The position numbers and the translations under genes were made by a program. A stretch of DNA of 64,000 nt from Chitinophaga polysaccharea. Its GTDB lineage: Bacteria; Bacteroidota; Bacteroidia; Chitinophagales; Chitinophagaceae. Position 1 is the stretch's first letter, and each line of letters opens with the position of its first letter. Where the stretch lies: assembly GCF_902150045.1 (NCBI RefSeq), contig NZ_CABFVU010000002.1, positions 1,352,001-1,416,000 on the forward strand. The letters are read 5' to 3'. The notes under the pieces were generated by a model that saw only the letters and a list, made by a program, of their open reading frames with translations, had not been told where the DNA came from and ran no database searches. Positions 50,595 through 61,172 of the stretch are shown one piece after another.

Positions 50595-53291
50595 TTAATT
50601 ATTTTGAGGCCATGTAGGGAGGCCGGCTTTCATTTTTTGGAGGGTTTCGGCGAAAACTCTTTCTTCATCTGCTGTTCGTTTCATTTTAAGTGCTTTTTCT
50701 TCCCAAATTATACCTTCGCTCGATTTATTTAATTTATGTAATAAATTTGCATAAGTGTCATACGCACTTGGGTTATACTGGTCCCATGTTTCCAAATCAT
50801 ATTTAATCACTTGTGTAGCAAACTCAAGTATAATCGGATCATCAACATTTATAAAGATTAACCATGTTAGATTATTGATTTTATAATCAGGATGCTTGTA
50901 TGCCTTTTTAAAGTATAACTTATAATATTTCCCATAATTTTTCCAGTCTTGAGTATCGTGATAGTACATCATTTGTTTGCCAAGTACTAATTCTTCTCCC
51001 AGTTGTCCGTATTTATGACTCATTTCCTGATACAAAGAATCCCAATTAAGAGCGGTTACTTTATCTATAAATCCTGGAAAGTCACTTTTCTCTATTACTT
51101 GCTTAACTTTATATTGTGCATACACTTTGCCAAATATTGCATTTACTTTATCTACATTCGTACTTAGCAAATAGAAGCCTCTGTCATCTGTCGTGTTAGT
51201 TATGTAGTTAATAAAGAGCAGATTTTCTTTGCTGAGAGGGGTTGTTAGAATGTCAATATAGCTATTGCCTACCTCTGTAGCATGTAATTGATCTTTTTTG
51301 CGCAGAGCAGTAAGTACAAGTCTTCTTAAAAATGAAGAATCCAATTTCCCTTTTTTATACTGAAGTAATAACTCTTCATATCTGTTATCATTGTCATCCG
51401 AATTAATATTTGTGGCAATAGTGAAACTGGGATTTGTGTCTATATTTCCTTTGATAAGGGTTCTATTTATATCCCTTAAATTATTAAGAGGAATTTTAAT
51501 GATTTCCCTATCATAGGTTAGCAGGCCATTTTCTTCTCCTTCTACATCAAACGGCTGAGTGTAAATGGCCCCGCTCAAGCCTTCTTTCTCAAGCCTTTTA
51601 AGAGTAAAAATCATTTGTTCATATTTTTGCTTGAGCTCATCAGCGGTCGAGCTGATATACCCCCATCCTTGTAAATCGTCCCATTGGTGGCTTGGTACCG
51701 CTACTCCTATACCTCCAAATTCTCCAAGTACTTTTGCTTTTCCTGGCAGACCTGGTGGGTTTCGTGGTTCGGGATATGCGTGGACGTCTGTAAGGTCACT
51801 ACTAACCCATGGGTTAATGGATGCTTCTCTCAATTCATTATTGACATATAATAATTCGCCTGAATGACCGTTGATAATCCTACTTGAATCATATTTTTTT
51901 ACCCATTCTGTGATTCTCTGTTGGTCATAGGCACCCCATCGTTCGTTAAAAACAACCCATGTAATTATGCTAGGGTGATTGTATAATTGCTCAATTGTTT
52001 CCTTTATTTCCTTTTCAAATATTTCTTTTGACCCATTGGGAAGACTGTGGGGGGGATTCACAAAATCTTGCCAAACAAGTACTCCGATTTTGTCCGCATA
52101 ATAATACCATCTTTCCGGCTCAATTTTGATATGTTTTCTAATTGTATTAAACCCCATTAATTTAATTGCTTTAATATCGAAAGATAAGGCTTCATCTGTC
52201 GGTGCTGTATACAAACCTTCCGGCCAATATCCTTGATCTAAGACACCAAAATTAAAAGTATATTGATTGTTTAAATAAATCCGATCTCTCCCTTTTTCGT
52301 CTTTTTGGATATTTATTTTTCGCATACCAAAGTAGCTCTTAATTTCATCGAGTACTTTTACTTTATTGCTACTTAGTAATTTGACAGAAAGATCATACAG
52401 AAATGGGGTGTCCGGAGACCAAAGCCTAGTATTGGATATAGGCAAGTTTATACGGGTTTGATTGCTATCATTTGTTATTCGTACTCGTTGAGTGCTCAAT
52501 ACCTTTCCTAAGGAAATAGCTGATACTTCCAGAAACATATTGGCTTTAGCATTACATGTATTTATCAAGACAGATAATAAATTTCGATCTATATCAGGGC
52601 TGGTTTTGATTTTTTTTATATGTGCTAATGGAACTTTTTCTAGCCACACGGTCTGCCATATCCCACTTGTTGGGGTATAATAGATATTTCCTGGATTTAA
52701 AGTTTGTTTTCCGTGCGGATTAGGGCCCTGATCAGTGGGGTCATATACTTTTACCAATAATTCATTGATGCCTGATTTGAGATAATCTGTAATGTCAATT
52801 GAAAACCCTTCATAACCATTTGTATGTATAGCTACATTTTTCTTGTTTATAAAAATTGTTGCCTGCCAATCTACGGCTCCAAAGTTTAAAATTAATCTAT
52901 CAGTTTTTTTTAGAACCGGAGCTTCTAAATCCATTTTGTACCATAGACGTTCGTCTGGTTTTAGCGTTTTCTTTACCCCGGACAATGCAGATTCGATTGG
53001 GTAAGGAACTAATATTGTCCCATTGTATGAGTTTGGGAAATCTGTGGCTGAATCAGTAATAGCATACTCCCATAAACCATTTAGATTCTGCCAGTTATTT
53101 CGTTCAAGTTGGGGCCTGGGATATTCTTTTGATTTTATTAGAGGATTCACTTTCCAACGTGTTTGCATGTGAATTGGTTGCATACGATAAAGGTCTATAT
53201 TTTCCGCCGTTGTATCTGATTGGCCGTGAGCGAAGATAGATCCTGTTATCAACAATGTCAGCGATAATAGATGTTTTTTACTTAACTTCAT
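50595..53291 (-). CDS. GH2-family glycoside hydrolase with long helical C-terminal extension (PUL 3)
   Basis: An 898-residue exported enzyme (signal LLSLTLLITGSIFAHG). The GH2 sandwich and Ig-like domains (NLNGLWEYAITDSATDFPNS, PYPIESALSGVKKTLKPDER) precede a TIM barrel. The catalytic acid/base is Glu450 in TWVVFNERWGAYD and the nucleophile Glu524 in AKVLGEFGGIG; GFNTIRKHIKIEPERWYYYA is also typical. The GH2 core ends near residue 635, and residues about 640-898 are an extra mostly helical domain of unknown role, with TPR-like character near the end (YDTYANLLHKLNKSSEGIIW). Beta-galactosidase- or glucuronidase-like specificity cannot be decided. It follows susD by 96 bp and is markedly AT-rich. 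Confidence 0.9.
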   Translation of the reverse strand: MKLSKKHLLSLTLLITGSIFAHGQSDTTAENIDLYRMQPIHMQTRWKVNPLIKSKEYPRPQLERNNWQNLNGLWEYAITDSATDFPNSYNGTILVPYPIESALSGVKKTLKPDERLWYKMDLEAPVLKKTDRLILNFGAVDWQATIFINKKNVAIHTNGYEGFSIDITDYLKSGINELLVKVYDPTDQGPNPHGKQTLNPGNIYYTPTSGIWQTVWLEKVPLAHIKKIKTSPDIDRNLLSVLINTCNAKANMFLEVSAISLGKVLSTQRVRITNDSNQTRINLPISNTRLWSPDTPFLYDLSVKLLSSNKVKVLDEIKSYFGMRKINIQKDEKGRDRIYLNNQYTFNFGVLDQGYWPEGLYTAPTDEALSFDIKAIKLMGFNTIRKHIKIEPERWYYYADKIGVLVWQDFVNPPHSLPNGSKEIFEKEIKETIEQLYNHPSIITWVVFNERWGAYDQQRITEWVKKYDSSRIINGHSGELLYVNNELREASINPWVSSDLTDVHAYPEPRNPPGLPGKAKVLGEFGGIGVAVPSHQWDDLQGWGYISSTADELKQKYEQMIFTLKRLEKEGLSGAIYTQPFDVEGEENGLLTYDREIIKIPLNNLRDINRTLIKGNIDTNPSFTIATNINSDDNDNRYEELLLQYKKGKLDSSFLRRLVLTALRKKDQLHATEVGNSYIDILTTPLSKENLLFINYITNTTDDRGFYLLSTNVDKVNAIFGKVYAQYKVKQVIEKSDFPGFIDKVTALNWDSLYQEMSHKYGQLGEELVLGKQMMYYHDTQDWKNYGKYYKLYFKKAYKHPDYKINNLTWLIFINVDDPIILEFATQVIKYDLETWDQYNPSAYDTYANLLHKLNKSSEGIIWEEKALKMKRTADEERVFAETLQKMKAGLPTWPQNN

Positions 53292-53387
53292 TTTTATTGA
53301 TTGGTTATGCGTATTAATTCTTTCTTAGGATTCAATCGAAGTAGTATCTTATTTGTATCACGATGTGTATTTATAGAAGGATGACAA

Positions 53388-54827
53388 TTAATAGCCTGGA
53401 TTTTGCTGGATGTTCGTATTTGTTTGGGTATCATAAAAAGGGATTGGGAACCATTGCCCATTGGGTGTCCAGTTACCACCTTTGTCTGCGGTTACTCTAT
53501 TCATGACTGTGTTTATATTATTAGTTCTTTTAAGATCAAACCATCGGTGACCGTACTCTGTAAATAATTCAACTTGTCTCTCATGTAGAATAGCTGAAAG
53601 TATTTCTGTTTTTGTTGTAAAAGTTATATTTGTTAATCCTGCTTTTTCTCTTATCTTTTTTATGTCTTCGAGCGCTCCCGGAAAGTTCTCCAAATTGGCT
53701 CTCGCCTCTGCACGTATTAAATATTGTTCGCTTAACCTAAGTACAGTGTTGTATTCATTTACGCTTTGTCCATATGAATTAAGTTGATATTTGTATGCGA
53801 ATGGGTAGATAGTCCCCGCAAACTCAATTGAATCTAACCATTGACTTTTTCTTTTATCATTTACCTCGTAAGCATTGAGAAGATATGTGCTAATATATAC
53901 ACCAGATGCTCCATTAGGCCCATACTCTTTTGGGATGATATATGCTTTAGCATCTTCTGTATTCCATCCTCTCAAAACAGGTTGTAATTGCCAGATAGCT
54001 TCTCTATTGTTTTTCTTAAATTCATTATTTAAAGGTTCAATTGCAAAGAGGTCTGATTGTTCAATGAGAATACTGGCTTCTTTTTCGGCATTATCCCAAT
54101 CTTTAGTATAAAGGTAGGATCGAGCAAGGAGAGCTATCGCAGCCCATTGAGTAGGTCTAACTCTTTCATCTGTTTTAACAAGTAAAGTAGCATCTAGGAA
54201 ATTAGCACTTAATTGTTTTTTTGCATCTGTTAGATCTAGGATTATCTGCGCCCAGACTCTGCCTTGAGGAGATTTGGATAGCGACATGTTTACGGTATAG
54301 TCCGGGCTGGTGACCAAAGGGATGTCTCCATATAAATTTACAAGGTAGAAATAACAAAGTGCTCTTATGAATTTTGCCTCTCCCATTAATTGAACTCTAA
54401 TCGATTCGGTTAAATTTTTTGCATTGTTTAACCCTTCAATCGCAGAATTAACAATATAGATTCTATTGTAAATAGTGTTCCAGAAGCTGGAATTTTGCAG
54501 GCGGGAGGACATTGCGTTTTCGTAGTAGGAGGCTAGAGTCGGATCTGTATTTCCAATGTATAAGGTTAGTTCGTCTGATAATAGTCCCGTAATGTATCCA
54601 ATACTTGAAAAGTCTGAACCACCATATTGTACTGAGCTTTGGCTAATTTTGGTGTAAATGCCAGTTAGAACCGCTATAGATGTGGCATCATTATCATATA
54701 CATTTTTACCACTAATACTTGTTATTGGCCCATCTGTATCAATGAATTTTTTACAGCTGCTAGTGACTGAAAGTAATCCAGTAAATAGAATTAGAGTTTT
54801 TTTTCCTATAATATTAATAAAACTCAT
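53388..54827 (-). CDS. SusD/RagB-family surface lipoprotein (PUL 3)
   Basis: A 479-residue lipoprotein (lipobox LLSVTSSC, then KKFID). SusD features are IYNRIYIVNSAIEGLNNAKN, LMGEAKFIRALCYFYLVNLY, GDIPLVTSPDYTVNMSLSKS, VLRLSEQYLIRAEARANLEN and a late VELFTEYGHRWFDLKRTNNI. The C-terminus NIQQNPGY is typical. It lies 27 bp after susC. It belongs to the shorter SusD type that often accompanies peptide- or small-ligand-related SusC pairs. Confidence 0.95.
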   Translation of the reverse strand: MSFINIIGKKTLILFTGLLSVTSSCKKFIDTDGPITSISGKNVYDNDATSIAVLTGIYTKISQSSVQYGGSDFSSIGYITGLLSDELTLYIGNTDPTLASYYENAMSSRLQNSSFWNTIYNRIYIVNSAIEGLNNAKNLTESIRVQLMGEAKFIRALCYFYLVNLYGDIPLVTSPDYTVNMSLSKSPQGRVWAQIILDLTDAKKQLSANFLDATLLVKTDERVRPTQWAAIALLARSYLYTKDWDNAEKEASILIEQSDLFAIEPLNNEFKKNNREAIWQLQPVLRGWNTEDAKAYIIPKEYGPNGASGVYISTYLLNAYEVNDKRKSQWLDSIEFAGTIYPFAYKYQLNSYGQSVNEYNTVLRLSEQYLIRAEARANLENFPGALEDIKKIREKAGLTNITFTTKTEILSAILHERQVELFTEYGHRWFDLKRTNNINTVMNRVTADKGGNWTPNGQWFPIPFYDTQTNTNIQQNPGY

Positions 54828-54854
54828 AAATTTGGATGTTTAATTGAAGTCGTA

Positions 54855-57800
54855 TTATAAAGCTATTTGTGCCCCAAACGTTATTACTCTTAAAGGCGGT
54901 AATCCTACACCCCTGGATTCCGGATCCAGGCCAAAATAGTTCGTTATGGTAAATAGGTTTTGAGCCAACGTATATAATCTTAAGTTTTTCAATTTTAATT
55001 TCTTACTCATAGTTTCTGGCATTTGCCACGATAAAGAGATGTTTTTTAATCGAATGTATGAGGCATCTACATAAGTGGCATCGCTTTGTCTTGCATTTAG
55101 TAAGGCTATTTGTGTGCTCGATCTGCTAGTGGTAAATTTTGGCTGAGATGCATTATCTCCTGGTTTTTTCCATCGATTCAGTATTGTTATAGGTTGATTG
55201 TTTGCACCCAGTCTAAAGTTGCCAGCAGCTCCAGAGCTATATCCATATGTCAAGTCTTGACCGGTGCGTTTAACAAATTGAAGTAGAAAGTCCAAAGTGA
55301 ATTCTTTAAAGGAGAAATTGTTCTGAAATCCGCCATAAAATTCTGGATCCATATATATATACTTAGTAAAGTCGGTTGGAAGACTAGTTAGATTTCCTTT
55401 ACTATCTATAAATTCGAATTTTCCAGTACTATCATTTACACCTGCTAACCTCGATACAGGACGTGATGTAATTGATTGGCCAACGATATAAGAAACATTG
55501 TTGTTGTAGGCATAGGATACTAATTTGTTTTTGGGGATAGTTAGATTAATGCTACTAGTCCAGGTAAATGATTTTGTTCTTATGTTTGTTGCGTTTAGAG
55601 TAAATTCCCATCCTTTATTTTGGACCAAAGCATCAAAGTTTTTGTCAATTCCAGGAAACCCAGTAATATAGGGAAGTGAAATGCCTATTAGTTGATTTGA
55701 CGATCTATTACGGTTGTAATTTGATACGATGAGTATTCTATCTTTAAAGAACCCGAGTTCAAGTCCAATTTGTATTTTTTTAGTTTCCTCCCATTGAAGG
55801 TCAGGCGTAGTTAGTCTATTGGGAGCTAGGCCGAGCGAACTTTGTTGATATGGTTCTTCAGCTGGTATTATATCGTAAAGGTCAAGGAACCTGTAGTCAC
55901 CAATTTGATCGTTTCCAGTTACTCCATAGCTTGCTCTTATTTTTCCGAAGCTTATAAACGGAAGGTATTTTTGAATTGTAGAGGTTTGTGAGAAGATCCA
56001 AGCAGCTCCAATTGCTCCGAAGTTGTGAAATTGATTTTGTGGCCCAAAACGAGAACTTCCATCCCTTCGAGCAGTAAAGTTGACAATATATTTATCATCA
56101 AAATTGTAATTAATACGGCTGTAAAGTGCACTATATTTGTAAGTGTAATCGACCGACTGAGTTGCCAGGAGTTGTGGAGCTGATTTTATATCTTCCAATA
56201 GAAGATCATTAGTGAATCCACTAGCATTTAACTCTATTCTTCTCCCATAGTTATTCTGGAATGTAGCTCCTAAGAAAATATTTAACTTCCCTTGATAGAT
56301 TTTCCTATTGAGTTCTATTCCAGGCTCTATAACCCACGAATACATATTGGTGGTGCCGAAGGTACTACTGCTAACATTGAAGTTTCTTGATTCGGGTTCC
56401 ATTGCAGAGAGGGGGTTGATGGAGATTTCGTTAGAGGTTAGGTTGTTGTAACCAAAGCTGCTTTTTATGGTCAACCATGAATAGATATCGTAGCTAAGAG
56501 TTGATTGGCTTGTTAAGTTGTTTGTTTTATTTGAGTATCTCCTTTTTAAATAAGTAAGAGGATTTATTAAGTAGGTGCTTGCTCCCGATGGGCTAGGCGC
56601 CCAATTTAAACTACCGTCGGGGTTTAAAGGATTCGGAGCTACTGGCGCTAGTTGAATAGCTGGTAGTGTTAGATCGGTAGTTGGTAGTAGATTCTTATCT
56701 CGCATGTAAGAACCAGACATCTGTATTCGAAATTTCTGATCTGATGAGCTACTTCTTATATTAAAATGTATGCTTCCCTTTACATCGGAGAAGTCTCCCG
56801 GAAATACTGTTGTTTCCTTATGATATCCTCCGCTGATGAGATATTGTGTTTGATCTGTACCACCTGAGAATCCTAACTGAATATCAGTATATTGTGCAGA
56901 TCCCCCAATTAACTCATTTTGCCAGTCTTTTACTTGAGTGGTATCCCATGTCCCATTTAGATCATAGTCAACATCTGAAGGACCAGTAATTCCGTCATTT
57001 TTTAAAGCTTCTCTTCTCATTGCGAGATATTCTTGCGCATTTAGTACTTGTAACTTATGGCCTACCTCTCCCCACCCCCTTTGTATATTGAAATTGGTCC
57101 TCATAGAGCCACTTTTCCCCTTTTTAGTAGTTATTAGGACAGCGCCATTAGCTGCACGGGATCCATAAATTGCAGTGGCATCTGCATCTTTTAGTATTTC
57201 TATGCTTTCAATATCCGATGGATTTATAAAGTTTAGAGGATTTCCTGTTAGAACTGACGAACCAGCTGTGATACCTGGAACTGGAGGTTGCATAAGTTGC
57301 GAGATGTATGGGACACCGTCAATCACATAGAATGGGTCATTGCCATTCATTATACTATTCTGACCCTGTATTGCTATTTTTACACCAGTTCCTGGTAGAC
57401 CCGAAGCCTGTTCTATAAATACACCGGCAATTCGTCCCTCTATTGCCAATATAGGATTATTAACTGGTTGCTTTTCTATATCTGTAGCTTTAATAGCCCC
57501 AATATTCCCGGTATTAAATCTTTTAGTTGTATGTCCGTATGCCAGGACAACTTTTTCATCGAGATTATTTGTATAGGATCGTAAGGCGGCAACAATAGGG
57601 CCTTTTCGGATTTCGACGTCTTCAGTTTCAAACCCTATAGAACTAATTGAAATTATATCTCCTCTTTTTACATGTTTAAGCTGAAATGTGCCATCGGAAT
57701 CCGAAATTGTTCCGAATTTGCCGTTCTTTGTTTTTATTGTTGCTCCGGGAATCGCATTTCCGGAATGATCAGTCACTTTACCTGATATTATTTGTTCACT

Positions 57801-58196
57801 TATGGATGTATCTTTTTTAACGGAGTTTGGAAATTTATAATGGTGTTTATCTCTATAAATAATAATCTCGTTTCCTTCTATGTAGAACCCCAGTTCAGTC
57901 TTATCAGTTAGCAAGAAGTTCATTACATCCTGTATTTTTGTCTTGCTAAAATTTACGCTCACCACTTTATCTTCATCCAAGTTCGTTTCTTTTGCATTGT
58001 TTACAACCAAGAGGCCTGTTTGTTCGTTGATAATACTGAAAAAATGACTTAAAGGGATATTTTGGGCAGAAAAGGTGATTAGTTTTGATTGGGTATCGCA
58101 AAACCCATATGTTTTTTGAGAAAAACCGATATTCAATAGTATAAGATAGATTATTGCAAATCTACTAGTGGAATTATTAAGGTAATTCTTTGTCAT
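54855..58196 (-). CDS. SusC/RagA-type TonB-dependent transporter with STN domain (PUL 3)
   Basis: A 1113-residue transporter. A signal sequence (FAIIYLILLNIGFSQKTYGF) leads into the STN domain (about 38-112: LITFSAQNIPLSHFFSIINE), a carboxypeptidase D-like domain (about 133-205: ISGKVTDHSGNAIPGATIKT), an altered box EKVVLAYGHTTKRFNTGNIG, a plug with FYVIDGVPYI and LKDADATAIYGSRAANGAVL, and a barrel. No sigma/FecR pair is next to it, although the STN domain suggests it could signal to one encoded elsewhere. The gene is visibly richer in A and T than the SusC genes of PUL 1 and 2. Confidence 0.95.
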   Translation of the reverse strand: MTKNYLNNSTSRFAIIYLILLNIGFSQKTYGFCDTQSKLITFSAQNIPLSHFFSIINEQTGLLVVNNAKETNLDEDKVVSVNFSKTKIQDVMNFLLTDKTELGFYIEGNEIIIYRDKHHYKFPNSVKKDTSISEQIISGKVTDHSGNAIPGATIKTKNGKFGTISDSDGTFQLKHVKRGDIISISSIGFETEDVEIRKGPIVAALRSYTNNLDEKVVLAYGHTTKRFNTGNIGAIKATDIEKQPVNNPILAIEGRIAGVFIEQASGLPGTGVKIAIQGQNSIMNGNDPFYVIDGVPYISQLMQPPVPGITAGSSVLTGNPLNFINPSDIESIEILKDADATAIYGSRAANGAVLITTKKGKSGSMRTNFNIQRGWGEVGHKLQVLNAQEYLAMRREALKNDGITGPSDVDYDLNGTWDTTQVKDWQNELIGGSAQYTDIQLGFSGGTDQTQYLISGGYHKETTVFPGDFSDVKGSIHFNIRSSSSDQKFRIQMSGSYMRDKNLLPTTDLTLPAIQLAPVAPNPLNPDGSLNWAPSPSGASTYLINPLTYLKRRYSNKTNNLTSQSTLSYDIYSWLTIKSSFGYNNLTSNEISINPLSAMEPESRNFNVSSSTFGTTNMYSWVIEPGIELNRKIYQGKLNIFLGATFQNNYGRRIELNASGFTNDLLLEDIKSAPQLLATQSVDYTYKYSALYSRINYNFDDKYIVNFTARRDGSSRFGPQNQFHNFGAIGAAWIFSQTSTIQKYLPFISFGKIRASYGVTGNDQIGDYRFLDLYDIIPAEEPYQQSSLGLAPNRLTTPDLQWEETKKIQIGLELGFFKDRILIVSNYNRNRSSNQLIGISLPYITGFPGIDKNFDALVQNKGWEFTLNATNIRTKSFTWTSSINLTIPKNKLVSYAYNNNVSYIVGQSITSRPVSRLAGVNDSTGKFEFIDSKGNLTSLPTDFTKYIYMDPEFYGGFQNNFSFKEFTLDFLLQFVKRTGQDLTYGYSSGAAGNFRLGANNQPITILNRWKKPGDNASQPKFTTSRSSTQIALLNARQSDATYVDASYIRLKNISLSWQMPETMSKKLKLKNLRLYTLAQNLFTITNYFGLDPESRGVGLPPLRVITFGAQIAL

Positions 58197-58505
58197 GCGA
58201 TATTTATTATGTATTTTTTTATATAATAAGGCTTCTCGGTTTTTATGGTTATCCCTACTATTAATACACGTAAATAAAACTTCAGTACTAAAAGACAGAA
58301 GGAATTTATTAGATGACCTTCATATTATTATTAGATGATCTCCAGGATTTTGATTTGCCCTCCTACTAGTACTAAAGAACCAGTTATGTGTATTTATCTT
58401 CAGATGCACTTGTGTCCTTTGGATTGGACAGGTGCGAAATGAGAGCAGCATTATTTAGTATTTTACTCTTCAGATATCAAAGAGAAAGATTTAAAGTGTA
58501 TAAAT
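58197..58505. other. divergent intergenic region between susC (PUL 3) and the S9 peptidase gene
   Basis: A 309-bp AT-rich gap that must hold promoters for both directions. No gene or perfect TAnnTTTG box was found. A short inverted repeat TGTCC...GGACA (about 58425-58442) and scattered A/T tracts are the only visible features. Confidence 0.6.
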
Positions 58506-61172
58506 ATGAATAGGTATACTGTAATGAATCAATGTTTAAAGTTTTTTTTTATAGTTTGCCTTTTCATGGGTTCACCCTTGGCAGCACTAGCTCAGGTAGA
58601 TGATAAGCCTTTAATTGATACAAATGCATATAAGCAGTGGCAGACCGTAAACGAGCCATTGATTAACCCAAGTGGATTATTTGTTTCCTATATTGTAAGG
58701 AATAGCTCAAGAAATATTCGGACATTAATAATAAAATCAGTCAATGGCAATTGGGAGTTGGCCAAATCAGGAGGAGACCGGCTATTATTTTCAAATGATG
58801 GACATTTTGCTGTTTTTAGAACTGAAGAGGATAGTTTACTCGTTGTTGAACTTGGTAAATCAGTTATTTTCAGCTTTTCCCATGTTAAATTTTATGAGAT
58901 AAAAGGGATCGGTGATAGAGAAGTTATAGTTGTACATAATAATAATATGGAAGATGAGAAATTGAGATTGTTTAATTTGAGAACAGGTAGGATATCAACC
59001 TTTCGCAATGTAAAGGAGTATCAAATAAGCCCTGATGCTAATAACTTATTTGTATTAACGGATTCAGTTGCTACGAGTAAAATTAGATTTCTAAATTGGA
59101 TAGATGTAACTAAGGGTAAGACGGTCAATATATGGAAAGGGACCACTAACTTTTTTCAGATGATAATTGATAGTCATGGGAGAAGCATTGCTTTCCTAAT
59201 ACAGGATAGTATTGGTAACCCCAACAATCGAGTATGTATGTATTATAAATTGGGCTATAAAACTTCTCGTAGGTTATTTGACCAAAGTTTGGAGGCTATC
59301 TCTGATAGAAATTTTCAAACTACATATTTGTTGAAATTTAGTAGAGATGGGAAGAAGATTTTTTTTGGTGGCGAACAGCCATTTTATCAACGGAAGATCA
59401 GAAGTGATTATGACAAGGTTAACATTTGGAGCTATTTAGATACAAGATTGTATTCATTGGAACGTCAAAACTCAAAGCATAGTTATTCGTATATGCGTAC
59501 CTATAATTTAACTAACGACCAAGTTAGCGCATTGAATATTGATGGAGATTTCATTTGGGACAATTTTAAGAATGACAATGGAGTCTTAATTTCGCATATG
59601 AATCCAGATGCAGATTATAGAGAGCATGCGTGGAATGAGATTGCTAAATTGACTTATTTTGTTGTTTCGACGAATGATGGGAAACGGATACCATTAGATA
59701 GGGTAAAGAATTATGAAGTTAAATTGTCACCTGATGCGAGATTTGTTGTTTTCTTTGATGGAAGCGATTATTATAGTTATGAGGTGCCATCTGGGAGATA
59801 TAGAAATATTTCAAATGGTATTAATTTGAACTGGTTCAATTGTGAAACAAGCGATAAAGATTCTTCAATTCGAGGAGTCTGTGGGTGGATTAAGGACAAT
59901 ATAGGTGTTCTTGTATATGATAAGTATGATATTTGGATGCTGGATCCGATGGGTAGGCGACCTGCGCGAAATGTTACTAATTATTATGGTCGCAAACATA
60001 ATGTTATTTTTAGTTTAGGTTTACAAGAATATTTTGACGATCCAGTTTCGGAGCGAGAAGAGCTAATATTAAGTGCAACAGGACTTTTAACTAAGAAGAA
60101 TGGTTTTTTTAAGAAATCGTTAGATGACAACGATGATCCTATGCCCTTAGCATATGGTGACTACGTATATCATATTATGGATAATGCATATGTAAGTAGT
60201 GTTGGGCATTTTCCTATAAAGGCTAGAGGGGCTAATATCTATATATTGAGTCGCATGAGTGCCACTGAGTCACTTAATTATTTTGTAACAACTGATTTTG
60301 ATAGCTTGACGCCAGTCAGCCAGGTGTTTCCGGAAAGAAAATATAATTGGTATACCAGTAAAATGTATACTTGGAAGACAAGTGAAGGATTGAGCATACA
60401 AGGTGTTTTATATAAACCTGAGAATTTTGATTCAACTAAGAAATATCCTGTAATTATAAATTATTACGAGAAGCTATCTTTTAATCTAAATGTCTGTTTT
60501 GTACCTAATTATTCTTCAGCTGCAATTGATATTCCCACTTATGTAAGCAACGGGTATTTAATTTTTACGCCAGATATTCATTATAAGATTGGCGACCCTA
60601 TGCAGGGGACCTATAATTCAGTCGTATCTGCTACTCATTTTTTATCTAAGCTATCTTTTATCGATGTCAATAGAATAGGAATTCAAGGATTTAGTTTTGG
60701 AGGAATTCAAACTAATTATTTAGTGGCAAATACTAATCTTTTCGCCGCTGCGTGCTCTGGATCTGGCTTGTCAGACTTTATAAGTGCATATGGAGCAGTC
60801 TCAAATGATGGAAGCAGTTTGCAAGCTAATTTCGAAACTGGAGGACAGAATCGTATGGGGGGGGCGCCATGGGATTTCGTAGATATGTACGTTAAGAACT
60901 CAGCAATATTTAAAGCAAATAAAATAACAACCCCGTTACTTATGATGCATACAACAAATGATGGAGTATGCCCTTTTTCTCAAGCATTGGAATTTTTTAC
61001 TGCTCTAAGGCGATTAGGTAAAAAAGTTTGGCTTTTGGAATATACTGATGGTCGCCATTCTATACGAGGGAAATCTGCGATTGATTTTGATATACGTATG
61101 CGACAATTTTTTGATTATTATTTAAAGGGGTTTCCAATTCCAAACTGGATGACAAACTTCAATGACAATTGA
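58506..61172 (+). CDS. secreted S9-family prolyl oligopeptidase-like serine peptidase
   Basis: An 888-residue exported protein (hydrophobic signal LKFFFIVCLFMGSPLAALAQ). Residues about 40-600 are a beta-propeller-like region with repeated short strands. The C-terminal alpha/beta-hydrolase domain carries the S9 triad: Ser730 in GIQGFSFGGIQTN, Asp819 in TTNDGVCPFSQALEF and His851 in DGRHSIRGKSA. It should cleave oligopeptides, or possibly esters, in the periplasm or at the surface. It is divergent from the PUL 3 susC and has the same AT-rich codon use. Such peptidases occur near SusCD pairs in Chitinophagaceae, so a role in processing imported peptides is possible but not proven. Confidence 0.9.
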   Translation: MNRYTVMNQCLKFFFIVCLFMGSPLAALAQVDDKPLIDTNAYKQWQTVNEPLINPSGLFVSYIVRNSSRNIRTLIIKSVNGNWELAKSGGDRLLFSNDGHFAVFRTEEDSLLVVELGKSVIFSFSHVKFYEIKGIGDREVIVVHNNNMEDEKLRLFNLRTGRISTFRNVKEYQISPDANNLFVLTDSVATSKIRFLNWIDVTKGKTVNIWKGTTNFFQMIIDSHGRSIAFLIQDSIGNPNNRVCMYYKLGYKTSRRLFDQSLEAISDRNFQTTYLLKFSRDGKKIFFGGEQPFYQRKIRSDYDKVNIWSYLDTRLYSLERQNSKHSYSYMRTYNLTNDQVSALNIDGDFIWDNFKNDNGVLISHMNPDADYREHAWNEIAKLTYFVVSTNDGKRIPLDRVKNYEVKLSPDARFVVFFDGSDYYSYEVPSGRYRNISNGINLNWFNCETSDKDSSIRGVCGWIKDNIGVLVYDKYDIWMLDPMGRRPARNVTNYYGRKHNVIFSLGLQEYFDDPVSEREELILSATGLLTKKNGFFKKSLDDNDDPMPLAYGDYVYHIMDNAYVSSVGHFPIKARGANIYILSRMSATESLNYFVTTDFDSLTPVSQVFPERKYNWYTSKMYTWKTSEGLSIQGVLYKPENFDSTKKYPVIINYYEKLSFNLNVCFVPNYSSAAIDIPTYVSNGYLIFTPDIHYKIGDPMQGTYNSVVSATHFLSKLSFIDVNRIGIQGFSFGGIQTNYLVANTNLFAAACSGSGLSDFISAYGAVSNDGSSLQANFETGGQNRMGGAPWDFVDMYVKNSAIFKANKITTPLLMMHTTNDGVCPFSQALEFFTALRRLGKKVWLLEYTDGRHSIRGKSAIDFDIRMRQFFDYYLKGFPIPNWMTNFNDN

